Assembly: GCA_018609945.1 (NCBI GenBank)
Contig: JAHENO010000005.1
Coordinates: 1 to 16,147, forward strand
Length of the DNA: 16,147 nt
Source of the DNA: Haloarculaceae archaeon
Lineage (GTDB): Archaea; Halobacteriota; Halobacteria; Halobacteriales; Haloarculaceae
Reading direction: 5' to 3'
Translations under genes and position numbers: made by a program
The notes under the pieces: generated by a model
The model's input: only the letters and a program-made list of their open reading frames with translations
The model's database searches: none
Told to the model about the DNA's origin: nothing
Shown: positions 6,754 through 14,199 of the stretch, piece by piece
Layout of the letters: each line of letters starts with the position of its first letter
Numbering within the stretch: position 1 is the first letter of the stretch

Positions 6754-6780
6754 ACCCTCTCACAAACCAGAGGGATTTCC

Positions 6781-7695
6781 ATGGAGCCCCACAACGACGA
6801 ACCGGACTCCGGAGACGCGACTCCGCCTCCGGGCTCACCTGTCCTGGAGGCGCTCCTGGAGAACGAACGAAACAGGCAGCATCTCGGCAAGCGACTGAAC
6901 GCGGCGGGCGACCGCGTCGACACGGATCTGCTCGGCGACATCGTCCGGCACGGGCCAGTACTGGAGGCGCTTCGTCAGGAACCACTCGATCGTGGAGAGA
7001 TCGAGGAGCGACTCGACGTCTCACGAGCGACGAGCCACAGGTTTACTCAGTGGCTCGACGACCAGGATTTCGTCGAAAAGGTTGACGGCCGGTTTCAGTT
7101 GACCGGGCGGGGTGAGGCTGTCGCCGACGAGGTGCTCCGGTTCGAGGCGAACGTGCGAACCGTCCACCGGATGGCGCCACTGCTGGATAGTATCTGTGAC
7201 GACCACCAAGAGTTCATCGTCGAACCGTTCGTCGACGCGACGGTTACCGTCGCCAGGCCGGACGATCCATACCAGCCTGTCGAGCGGTTTATTTCGCTGG
7301 TGGAGGGCTCGGACACCTTCCGCGGATTCAATACGACGCACATGGCACCGCTCGTTCTCGGTGAATTCCACCAGCGCGTGTTCGACGGAACCGACACGGA
7401 AATCATCTACCTGCCCCACATCGTCGAGAAACTCTTCGAGACGTATCCGAGACAGGCGACCGAGGCGGTCGAGAGAGGCCACCTGACCCTCAGAACGCGC
7501 GACGAACTACCCTACGGACTCGCCATCTTCGACGAGTGTGTAGGAATCGGCGGGTACGACGAGTCGACGGGCATGATGCAGGTGTTTGTCGATACTGAGT
7601 CGCCCATCGCACGGGAATGGGCCGAGCGCGTCTACGCGTCGGTCAGAGCTGACTCCGAACCGCTCACTGACGAACGAATCGATTCCATCCACTGA
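6781..7695 (+). CDS. wHTH transcriptional regulator with FilR1-type C-terminal domain
   Basis: This is a 304-residue protein. An acidic, Pro-rich tail (1-20) is followed by a winged helix at about 55-117 with recognition helix SRATSHRFTQWL (81-92) and wing VDGRFQLTGRGE. A C-terminal domain of the FilR1 type (PF08350, about 170-300) contains FNTTHMAPLVLGEFHQRVF and DELPYGLAIFDECVGIGGYD. FilR1 was described in methanogens; many haloarchaea have paralogues that probably sense a ligand with the C-terminal domain. The ATG at 6781 has an AGAGGGAT Shine-Dalgarno-like site 5 nt upstream. The earlier in-frame ATG (6715) lies within the repeat array and is unlikely. Divergent placement suggests it controls itself and the FAD oxidoreductase. 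Confidence 0.85.
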   Translation: MEPHNDEPDSGDATPPPGSPVLEALLENERNRQHLGKRLNAAGDRVDTDLLGDIVRHGPVLEALRQEPLDRGEIEERLDVSRATSHRFTQWLDDQDFVEKVDGRFQLTGRGEAVADEVLRFEANVRTVHRMAPLLDSICDDHQEFIVEPFVDATVTVARPDDPYQPVERFISLVEGSDTFRGFNTTHMAPLVLGEFHQRVFDGTDTEIIYLPHIVEKLFETYPRQATEAVERGHLTLRTRDELPYGLAIFDECVGIGGYDESTGMMQVFVDTESPIAREWAERVYASVRADSEPLTDERIDSIH

Positions 7696-8052
7696 GAGAC
7701 TGTCGCTGGGTGCGTCATAGGTTGCAGGCGGAGAAGCGGATGCTGCTCTGCTGTGCTCGCCCGCTATCTCTCGGAGGGAGTCTTCTGACATATTCTGTCT
7801 GAATCGAGCGAAGCGTGCAAGATACACCGCGCGAATCTTGCATGCACTTGGTGTTGCGGGCGTCGAGATACTGTCGGCTATGAGATACCACATTTCTCCG
7901 ACACCGAGCCGTCCTTCTCCCCGAGCTTCTGTTGGTGAGGATGGACTGACGGAGAATAACCTGTGACTAACTAAGCGACTATTGTTCGATATCCAAGTGG
8001 GAGCAACGGCATCCACGTCACACGCTCCGTCGCTCCCTCCCCCGGTCTGAAC
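7696..8052. other. Gene-free interval downstream of the FilR1-type regulator
   Basis: Base composition here is less GC-rich than in the flanking genes. Open frames exist on both strands, but none has a good start, haloarchaeal codon use or a recognisable motif. I see no RNA gene. This may be decayed mobile or accessory DNA. Confidence 0.5.
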
Positions 8053-8211
8053 ATGTTAGCCCGACCAGACTACCTCGGAGTCTGCCCAGAGTGTGAGCCA
8101 GCGATTGGTTCAGCCGACGTACGCATCCGGCACGAGAAAGCAGATGGCGCACCCCCTCGGTTCGCAAAGGTGGCTGCTGTGGTGAGGGTATTCATCCTGC
8201 GTGACCGATAG
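8053..8211 (+). pseudogene. Small zinc-finger protein remnant, probably frameshifted
   Basis: From ATG 8053 the frame gives 52 residues with LGVCPECEPAIGSADVRIRH and then GAPPRFAK. This resembles the first half of the short haloarchaeal CPxC...CxxC zinc-ribbon proteins. The second knuckle is absent in this frame. In another frame, however, the next codons read GGCCGEGIHPA and end at a TGA (8202-8204), which is how such proteins usually finish (CxxCGEVVHP). A small indel near 8165-8175 would restore it. I infer a decayed gene; chance similarity is possible because the protein is so short. Confidence 0.4.
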
Positions 8212-8247
8212 CCGACTCTCCTCTGGCCGGGGAGAGCCGTCAGCTCA

Positions 8248-8327
8248 TAATGACTGCTGTAGCTATTTTCCAGGTCGACCGCACGACGTCGGGCGGTCGA
8301 TCCGGTAACGAACTACAGCAGTCAGTA
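8248..8327. mobile_element. 80-bp MITE-like palindromic element, diverged copy 2
   Basis: The terminal inverted repeats are TAATGACTGCTGTAG (8248-8262) and CTACAGCAGTCAGTA (8313-8327), matching at 14 of 15 positions. An inner pair, TCGACCG (8275-8281) and CGGTCGA (8294-8300), continues the hairpin. It is flanked by TCA at 8245-8247 and 8328-8330. Read from its right end it aligns with copy 1: TACTG, GCTxTA, TTCGT, GGAT and TCGACC follow in the same order and similar spacing. It is therefore a diverged relative of the 5153-5230 element, not an independent hairpin. It lies in gene-free DNA before polC. Confidence 0.62.
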
Positions 8328-8499
8328 TCAGTGCTCCATCGCTATGCACACCTCATGACCGATCCTCAGACGAATAGCAGTGCCTAGAGAGCGGCCGGAG
8401 GCTTTCGTGCTGTTGTGATTGAACGTCGCCACGGTCGTCCAGACGAGACCAGCGGTCGAGCGACAACCCTTTTGAGGGGGCCGCCCGTCCACAGACGAC
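8328..8499. other. Upstream region of polC
   Basis: No gene is seen. The only recognisable element is an AT-rich patch in CAACCCTTTTGAGG (8463-8476). It lies 25-35 bp before ATG 8500, so it is a reasonable TATA position for a transcript starting at the short upstream ORF. Confidence 0.4.
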
Positions 8500-8550
8500 A
8501 TGGATCGTCGGGAAGGTGTCCCCGCAGATGGCGTCGCCGGGCCAGGATGA
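8500..8550 (+). CDS. Possible 16-residue upstream ORF before polC
   Basis: ATG 8500 opens a 16-codon frame (MDRREGVPADGVAGPG) ending in TGA at 8548-8550. It overlaps the polC ATG (8547-8549) as ATGA. A TATA-like patch lies about 30 bp upstream, so a leaderless transcript could begin at this ATG and translate polC by coupling. No clear ribosome-binding site precedes polC itself. Short ORFs arise easily by chance in GC-rich DNA. Confidence 0.3.
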   Translation: MDRREGVPADGVAGPG

Positions 8551-11500
8551 GACCGGCCGACGAACGGTATTTCGAGCGCATCGAGGCGGAACTCGACCGC
8601 GCGCTCGCGGTGGCCAACGCGGCCCGCGAGCGCGGCGGTGATCCCGAAAGCGCGGTCGAGATTCCGGTCGCGAAGGACATGGCCGACCGCGTCGAGAACA
8701 TCCTCGGCATCGACGGCGTCGCGGAGCGCGTCCGCGAACTGGAGGGACAGATGTCCCGCGAGGAGGCCGCCCTCGCGCTCGTCGAAGACTTCGTCGCGGG
8801 GACAGTGGGCGACTACGACACCCGCGCGGGCAAGATCGAGGGCGCGGTCCGGACCGCGGTGGCGCTGCTGACCGAGGGGGTCGTCGCCGCGCCGATCGAG
8901 GGTATCGACCGCGTCGAAGTCCTCGAAAACGACGACGGCACCGAGTTCGTCAACGTCTACTACGCCGGTCCGATCCGCTCGGCGGGCGGGACCGCGCAGG
9001 CGCTGTCCGTCCTGGTCGCGGATTACGCCCGCGCGCTGCTCGGTCTGGCGGAGTACAAACCCCGCGACGACGAGGTGGGCCGGTACGCCGAGGAGGTCGC
9101 CCTCTACGACGAGGAGACCGGCCTCCAGTACTCGCCATCCGAGACCGAGGCGGAGTTCATCGCCCGGCACATGCCGATCATGCTCGACGGCGAGGCGACC
9201 GGCGACGAGGAGGTCTCTGGTTATCGGGACCTGGAACGGGTCGACACCAACGCCTCCCGTGGCGGGATGTGTCTCGTCCTCGCGGAGGGGATCGCCCTGA
9301 AAGCCCCCAAGATACAGCGCTACACCCGTGACCTCGACGAGGTCGCCTGGCCCTGGCTCCAGGACCTCATCGACGGGACCTACGGGAACGGGAACCCAGC
9401 GGGGGACGACGCCGGGAACGCCAGTGGCACGGCGGACGAAGACGACCCCGAGGACTCGGCAGGGGACGATAGCAGGCAAACGGAAACCGGGACGGGAGAG
9501 AGCGAGGGAGAGGGGCCACCCAGACCCGACCCCTCCAAGAAGTATCTCGAGGACCTCATCGCGGGCCGGCCGGTCTTCTCCCACCCGTCGGCGCCGGGGG
9601 GCTTTCGCCTGCGGTACGGCCGCGCACGCAACCACGGCCACGCGACCGCCGGCGTCCACCCCGCGACGATGCGTCTCGTCGACGACTTCCTGGCACCCGG
9701 CACGCAGATCAAGACCGAGCGCCCGGGGAAGGCAGCGGGCGTCGTCCCCGTCGACACCATCGAGGGGCCGACGGTCCGTCTGGCCAACGGAGAAGTGCGC
9801 CGCGTCGACGACGCCGAGGAAGCCCTCGAAATCAGGAACGGCGTCGAGAAGATCCTCGACCTGGGCGAGTACCTCGTGAACTACGGCGAGTTCGTCGAGA
9901 ACAACCACGACCTGGCGCCCGCCTCGTATACGGTCGAGTGGTGGGTCCAAGAGTTCGCGGCTGCGGGCGGGCCCGCCCAGGCGCTGCGCGACGCCGTCGA
10001 GGTCGACCTCGCGGACCCCTCGCCCGCCGAAGCGCTGGAGTGGGCGACCGAGTACGACGCGCCGCTCCACCCCGCGTACACCTACCTCTGGCACGACGTG
10101 AGCGTCGACGAGATGTGTGCCCTCGCCGACGCCATCGACGACGCCACCGTCGCGACCGGCGACGGCGCGGTTCCGACCGACCGCGGTGCGGACGGTTCCG
10201 ACACCGGCGCGGACGGGAACCTCGTCATTCCCGGGAACGAGGGTGTCCGCGAGACGCTGGAAGCGCTGCTCGTCGAGCACACGCAGCCCGCCGACAGGCT
10301 GGACGTTCCCGAGTGGCGCCCGCTCGTCCGGACACTCGGCTTCGGGGTCGTCGGAAAGGAGTCGGAGGCAGGAGCAACACCGAGCGGGAACGAGACGGGG
10401 GCGCCGCTCTCACGCGAGTGGACGCCAGCGGACCTCTCCGATCGCGCCCGGACGTACGCCGACGGCGAGAACGCCGTCGAGGCAGTCAACGAGGTGGCCC
10501 CGTTCGCGGTCCGGGAACGCGCGCCGACCCGCGTCGGCAACCGGATGGGGCGCCCCGAGAAGTCCGAGGAGCGCGAACTCTCGCCCGCGGTCCACACGCT
10601 CTTTCCGATCGGCGAAGCCGGCGGCGACCAGCGCGACGTCGCCGCGGCCGCCGACGCCGGCGACGCCGTCGAGGGTACCCGCGGCGAGGTCGAGGTCGAG
10701 GTCGGCCGCCGCGAGTGTCGGGACTGTGGCGCCCGCACCTACCGGTCCCGCTGTCCCGAGTGCAACGGCGAGACCGACGCCGTCTACGTCTGCCCGGAGT
10801 GTGACCGCGAGGTCGACCCCGACGCGTCCGGCCGGGCGGAGTGTCCGCGCTGCGAGACGCTCGCCTCACAGACGCGCACCGCGACCGTCGACGTCGGCGG
10901 CGAGTTCCGCGACGCTCTCGAACGGGTCGGGGAGCGCCCCTCGGCGTTCGACACCCTGAAAGGTGTCAAGGGGCTCTCCTCCGCCGCGAAACTCCCCGAA
11001 CCGCTGGAGAAGGGCGTCCTGCGGGCGAAACACGACGTCTCGGCGTTCAAGGACGGCACCGTCCGCTACGACATGACCGACCTCCCGGTGACGTCCGTCC
11101 GTCCCGAAGAACTCGGCGTCACGGCCGCCGACATGCGCGAACTGGGCTACGAATCGGACATCCACGGCGACCCGCTGGAACACGACGACCAGCTCGTCGA
11201 GCTGAAGGTCCAGGACGTCGTCCTCTCGGAAGGCGCCGCCGACCACCTCCTGCGGACCGCCGACTTCGTCGACGACCTGCTCGCGCAGTACTACGAGCTC
11301 GACCGCTACTACGAGTTCGAAAACCGCGCCGACCTCGTCGGGGAACTGGTCTTCGGGATGGCGCCACACACCTCCGCGGCCGTCGTCGGACGAGTGGTCG
11401 GGTTCACCTCGGCGGCCGTCGGCTACGCGCACCCGTACTTCCACGCGAGCAAGCGGCGGAACTGTGACGGAGATGAGGATTGTGTAATGCTTTTGCTAGA

Positions 11501-12215
11501 CGGCTTGCTGAATTTTAGTATAAAATATTTGCCAAATTCTCGGGGCGGGAGGATGGACGCACCCCTGGTGATGTCCTCGCGGATCGACCCGACGGAGATC
11601 GACGACGAGGCCCACAACGTCGACATCATGCGCGAGTACCCCCGGGAGTTCTACGAGGCGACCCGGGAGATGGCGGACCCGGCGGAGGTGGCCGACGCCA
11701 TGACAATCGCCGAGGAGACGCTGGGGACCGAGCGCGAATACTGCGGCTTCGCGCATACCCACGACACGACGGACATCGCGGCGGGACCGGACCTCTCGGC
11801 GTACAAGACCCTGGAGTCGATGGACACGAAGATGGACGCCCAGTTGCACCTCTCGCGGAAACTCCGTGCCGTCGAGGAGTCGGACGTCGCCGAGCGGATC
11901 ATCGAGTACCACTTCCTGCCGGATCTGCTGGGCAACCTGAAGGCCTTCACCGGCCAGGAGATGCGGTGTCTGGGCTGTGGCGAGAAGTACCGGCGGGCGC
12001 CCCTCTCGGGGGAGTGCCGCGAGTGTGGCGGGGACGTGAACCTGACCGTCCACGAGGGCTCGGTCACGAAGTACATGGACACCGCGTTGCGCGTCGCCGA
12101 AGAGTTCGGCGCCCGGCCGTACACGAAACAGCGGCTGCGCATCCTGGAAAAGCGGATCGAGCGGCTGTTCGAGGACGACCAGAACAAACAGTCCGGGATC
12201 GCCGATTTCATGTGA
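8547..12215 (+). CDS. polC: DNA polymerase D large subunit (DP2)
   Basis: This 1222-residue catalytic subunit of the archaeal replicative polymerase D works with the small exonuclease subunit DP1 and PCNA. The start at ATG 8547 (MRPADERYFERIEAE) matches the usual haloarchaeal N-terminus; the 44 codons upstream in frame are Arg-rich and not protein-like. Landmarks are YAGPIRSAGGTAQ (about 137), a zinc-binding domain at C724-C769 (four CxxC pairs), the catalytic NCDGDED (972-978), GGRMDAPLVMSSRID, and a second zinc site at C1141-C1160. The C-terminus QSGIADFM fits a PCNA-interacting (PIP-like) motif. Acidic low-complexity linkers (about 279-329 and 531-555) are typical halophilic insertions. 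No intein is present, although CDGDED is a known intein site. Codons 973-998 are strikingly AT-rich. Confidence 0.97.
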   Translation: MRPADERYFERIEAELDRALAVANAARERGGDPESAVEIPVAKDMADRVENILGIDGVAERVRELEGQMSREEAALALVEDFVAGTVGDYDTRAGKIEGAVRTAVALLTEGVVAAPIEGIDRVEVLENDDGTEFVNVYYAGPIRSAGGTAQALSVLVADYARALLGLAEYKPRDDEVGRYAEEVALYDEETGLQYSPSETEAEFIARHMPIMLDGEATGDEEVSGYRDLERVDTNASRGGMCLVLAEGIALKAPKIQRYTRDLDEVAWPWLQDLIDGTYGNGNPAGDDAGNASGTADEDDPEDSAGDDSRQTETGTGESEGEGPPRPDPSKKYLEDLIAGRPVFSHPSAPGGFRLRYGRARNHGHATAGVHPATMRLVDDFLAPGTQIKTERPGKAAGVVPVDTIEGPTVRLANGEVRRVDDAEEALEIRNGVEKILDLGEYLVNYGEFVENNHDLAPASYTVEWWVQEFAAAGGPAQALRDAVEVDLADPSPAEALEWATEYDAPLHPAYTYLWHDVSVDEMCALADAIDDATVATGDGAVPTDRGADGSDTGADGNLVIPGNEGVRETLEALLVEHTQPADRLDVPEWRPLVRTLGFGVVGKESEAGATPSGNETGAPLSREWTPADLSDRARTYADGENAVEAVNEVAPFAVRERAPTRVGNRMGRPEKSEERELSPAVHTLFPIGEAGGDQRDVAAAADAGDAVEGTRGEVEVEVGRRECRDCGARTYRSRCPECNGETDAVYVCPECDREVDPDASGRAECPRCETLASQTRTATVDVGGEFRDALERVGERPSAFDTLKGVKGLSSAAKLPEPLEKGVLRAKHDVSAFKDGTVRYDMTDLPVTSVRPEELGVTAADMRELGYESDIHGDPLEHDDQLVELKVQDVVLSEGAADHLLRTADFVDDLLAQYYELDRYYEFENRADLVGELVFGMAPHTSAAVVGRVVGFTSAAVGYAHPYFHASKRRNCDGDEDCVMLLLDGLLNFSIKYLPNSRGGRMDAPLVMSSRIDPTEIDDEAHNVDIMREYPREFYEATREMADPAEVADAMTIAEETLGTEREYCGFAHTHDTTDIAAGPDLSAYKTLESMDTKMDAQLHLSRKLRAVEESDVAERIIEYHFLPDLLGNLKAFTGQEMRCLGCGEKYRRAPLSGECRECGGDVNLTVHEGSVTKYMDTALRVAEEFGARPYTKQRLRILEKRIERLFEDDQNKQSGIADFM
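11463..11540 (+). other. AT-rich patch inside polC at the catalytic/intein site
   Basis: These 26 codons begin with the Cys of CDGDED and end at PNS before RGGRMDAP. They contain 28 G+C in 78 bases (36%), and only 9 of 26 third positions are G or C; the neighbouring polC codons almost all end in G or C. Codons such as TTG, CTA, AGT, ATA, AAA and TAT are rare elsewhere in the gene. The frame and the family residues are intact, so this is a replaced or recoded tract, not damage. Confidence 0.85.
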
Positions 12216-12251
12216 ACCGGCCCGGCGTCCCCGAGACCGGGGAGCCGATCG

Positions 12252-12635
12252 CTACTCCAGCATCCGCAACCGTGTCGTGGGCTGGCCCTCGAAGCGGGGA
12301 CCCCGACCGACCTCGTCGAAGCCGACGGCGATAGCGGCGTCCAGGAGTTGCGGTTCGTCCTCGGGCGCGAGCAGTTCGACGGCCATCCCCTCCGTGCGGG
12401 CAAAGCGCATCGGTTCCTCGAGGAGGCGCTGGAACGTCGCTGGGTCGCCGTCCATCTGCGTGACGTGGACGGTACCCTCGCGGGCGTCGTAACTGACGAA
12501 CCCGCGGATCTCGTCGTCCTGCTCGGCGACGCGAACCGTCCGGTCGTGGATGAGGTTCCGCATCACGTCCCTGGGAGTGTCGGTCAGCGACGCCAGCCGT
12601 CCGGCGTCAGCCTCCACGGCGTCGCGCACGTCCAT
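12252..12635 (-). CDS. Small GNAT-like protein
   Basis: This is a 127-residue protein (MDVRDAVEADAGRLASLTDTP...) resembling a compact GNAT acetyltransferase. It opens like GNAT domains (VRDAVEADAGRLA) and has VAEQDDEIRGFVSYDAREGTVHV as the central strands. It ends with AIAVGFDEVGRGPRFEGQPTTRL, where acetyltransferases have their last strands. The classic Q/RxxGxG/A acetyl-CoA loop is not clear, so it may be degenerate or non-catalytic. It converges on polC, with 36 bp between the two stop codons. An ATTTAATTT box about 26 bp upstream of the ATG points to its own leaderless promoter. Confidence 0.7.
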   Translation of the reverse strand: MDVRDAVEADAGRLASLTDTPRDVMRNLIHDRTVRVAEQDDEIRGFVSYDAREGTVHVTQMDGDPATFQRLLEEPMRFARTEGMAVELLAPEDEPQLLDAAIAVGFDEVGRGPRFEGQPTTRLRMLE

Positions 12636-12656
12636 ACACGGGCTATGGGCGCACGC

Positions 12657-12665
12657 AAATTAAAT
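12657..12665 (-). promoter_or_regulatory. TATA box for the small GNAT-like gene
   Basis: ATTTAATTT on the minus strand is centred 26 bp upstream of ATG 12635. It is a good haloarchaeal TATA box by composition and spacing. Confidence 0.55.
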
Positions 12666-12718
12666 GGTCGCTCGCCGGCAGAGAAGTGACACAGGCATCG
12701 CCGGGAACTACCTTCGGG

Positions 12719-13369
12719 TCACCCGGGGGCCGCTCGTCGGCGGGTGGGGAGCGCGCTGTCGGCCGGACGGGCGACCGTCACGAGGTAGAGGCCGCCGAGG
12801 AACGGCTCCCGGTCCCGGAGTTCGAGGCCGGTGCCAGCGACCAGCGGGTCCAGACGGCGGGTGAGGTCGGCAAACAGGACCCGCGCCACGGGATTGAGCG
12901 CCCGCCGCAGGAGCGACGGCTCGGTTCCCGCGGGAACGAACTTGTCGTAGATGGAGACGCGGCCGTCGGCGTCGAGGACGCGTGCCGTCTCGGCAACGAC
13001 CTCACCGGGTTCCGGCACCACCGACAGGACCAGGTGCAACAGGACGGCGTCGAAGGCGTCGTCCGAGAACGGCAACGAGCCGGCGTCCCCGACGCGCGCG
13101 TCCACGTCCAGCCCCAGCCTCTCGCCCCGGCGTTCGGTTCGTCGCACCATGGCCGGCGCCACGTCGATCGCGGTCACCGTCACCCCGTCGGGGACGTATT
13201 CGAGGTCCATCCCCGTCCCACAGCCAACCAGGAGTATCCGGTCGCCCGACTCGAGACCGAGGCGCTCGATGGCCCGCTGTCGACCCCGCTCGAACGGCCG
13301 GGCGAACCAGTCGTAGACCGGCGCGTACAGCCGGTAGCGGGTCCGGTTCCACCACTCCGCCACGGTCAT
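12719..13369 (-). CDS. Class I SAM-dependent methyltransferase
   Basis: This is a 216-residue protein. Motif I, ILLVGCGTGMDL (45-56), binds S-adenosylmethionine, and the acidic residue of motif II is at D69 (TAIDVAPAM). DARVGDAGSLPFSDDAFDAVLL forms the next strands. The segment MTVAEWWNRTRYRLYAPVYDWFARPF before motif I resembles membrane-associated or phospholipid-type methyltransferases (PmtA-like), but the substrate is not determinable. The ATG overlaps the stop of the upstream membrane protein (ATGA, 13366-13369), so the two are co-translated. A membrane-linked substrate is an inference from that pairing. Confidence 0.85.
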   Translation of the reverse strand: MTVAEWWNRTRYRLYAPVYDWFARPFERGRQRAIERLGLESGDRILLVGCGTGMDLEYVPDGVTVTAIDVAPAMVRRTERRGERLGLDVDARVGDAGSLPFSDDAFDAVLLHLVLSVVPEPGEVVAETARVLDADGRVSIYDKFVPAGTEPSLLRRALNPVARVLFADLTRRLDPLVAGTGLELRDREPFLGGLYLVTVARPADSALPTRRRAAPG

Positions 13370-14058
13370 ACGGCGTCCTCGGGGCTGGCAACCATTCGGT
13401 CACGTGCCAGTGCGACGCCGACGAGACCGAGCCACGCGAAACTGGCCGCCTGGAGGACGATGGCCGCCAGGCTCGCGGGCGTCCGCACGTCCGCGAACGT
13501 CAGGAGTGCCACGGTCCCCGCGAGGACAGTCAGCGCACCGACGGCGACGCCAAGCCAGGGGAGCACGCGGCCGGCGTGGTCCGTCCGGGCGAGTGCCCAC
13601 CCCAGGGTCGCGACGCCGCTCCCGACGAGGATGGCGAACGCGAGCATGTGGGCGGTCCCGAAGGGATGGAGGACCGGCGGGGACAGCAGTTCGTGGCTGC
13701 CTTGCTGGTACGCGAACACGTCGACGTACGCCCACGATGTCCACTGGAGCGCGTGCAGCACACCGAGGCCGAACAGGCCACTCGCCACGTAGCCGGCCGT
13801 GCCGGTCCGCAGGGCAGGGACGCCCCGGACGAGTCGGACCGTCCCGAACGCGACGAGCGCGGTCGCCACGACCCAGACCGCGTGGCTCGCCACCCACGGA
13901 ACCGGCGTCGAGGCTCCAGGCTGGCCGCTCCGGGTGAGTATTCCGCTCCCGACGAAGAAGGCGGCCGCAGCAGCGAGAAACGGGATTCCCCTGCTGTCAA
14001 CGACGTCGGTGAGCGTACTGGTCGTCTCGGCAGACCCGGTGACGGCGTCAGTTGCCAT
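13366..14058 (-). CDS. Six-helix membrane protein of unknown function
   Basis: This is a 230-residue protein with about six hydrophobic segments, near residues 27-43, 53-74, 86-105, 134-155, 164-187 and 194-214. A short cytoplasmic-looking N-terminus (MATDAVTGSAETTSTLTDVV) precedes them. The loop ALQWTSWAYVDVFAYQQGSHELLSPPVLHPFGTAHML carries His and Trp residues that might be functional. I do not recognise the family. It overlaps the methyltransferase start by 4 bp and is divergent from the Bat-type gene, with 141 bp between starts. Confidence 0.8.
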   Translation of the reverse strand: MATDAVTGSAETTSTLTDVVDSRGIPFLAAAAAFFVGSGILTRSGQPGASTPVPWVASHAVWVVATALVAFGTVRLVRGVPALRTGTAGYVASGLFGLGVLHALQWTSWAYVDVFAYQQGSHELLSPPVLHPFGTAHMLAFAILVGSGVATLGWALARTDHAGRVLPWLGVAVGALTVLAGTVALLTFADVRTPASLAAIVLQAASFAWLGLVGVALARDRMVASPEDAV

Positions 14059-14167
14059 GGTGGATCACTTACCTATCCTTGCAGCGGCCGGCCAATCGGT
14101 CTACCTGCGGCTGTGCTGGGTGGGTTTAAGCGGAGGTCCGTCTCGGAGCCCGAAACGGAGGACCCGG

Positions 14168-14175
14168 TTTTATAC
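14168..14175 (+). promoter_or_regulatory. TATA box for the Bat-type HTH gene
   Basis: TTTTATAC lies 25-32 bp upstream of ATG 14200. It is the clearest TATA box in the window and fits a leaderless transcript. Confidence 0.65.
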
Positions 14176-14199
14176 GCTCCGGCGAGAGATGACGCGACA

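Noticed and set aside
6715..6780. 22-codon N-terminal extension of the FilR1-type regulator
   Set aside because: It runs through the repeat array, while ATG 6781 has a ribosome-binding site and an acidic start typical of haloarchaeal proteins.
7721..7966. Plus-strand frame reading through the gap (NRAKRARYTARILHALGVAG)
   Set aside because: No start codon near its beginning and no family I recognise; it could be a transposase relic, but the evidence is too thin to call.
7507..8016. 169-codon minus-strand frame over the regulator end and gap
   Set aside because: It overlaps the coding end of the FilR1-type regulator, and its composition is not haloarchaeal-protein-like.
8328..10280. 650-codon open frame on the minus strand
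   Set aside because: Antisense to polC; its open state follows from the codon bias of the real gene, and its translation shows no family motifs.
11463..11540. Intact intein or inserted mini-element in polC
   Set aside because: The tract encodes only normal polymerase residues and the frame is continuous; there are no splicing or endonuclease motifs, so only a footprint is possible.
12982..14199. Long in-frame upstream extension of the Bat-type HTH gene
   Set aside because: It is antisense to the methyltransferase and membrane protein genes, is Arg/Pro-rich, and a clear TATA box precedes the internal ATG at 14200.
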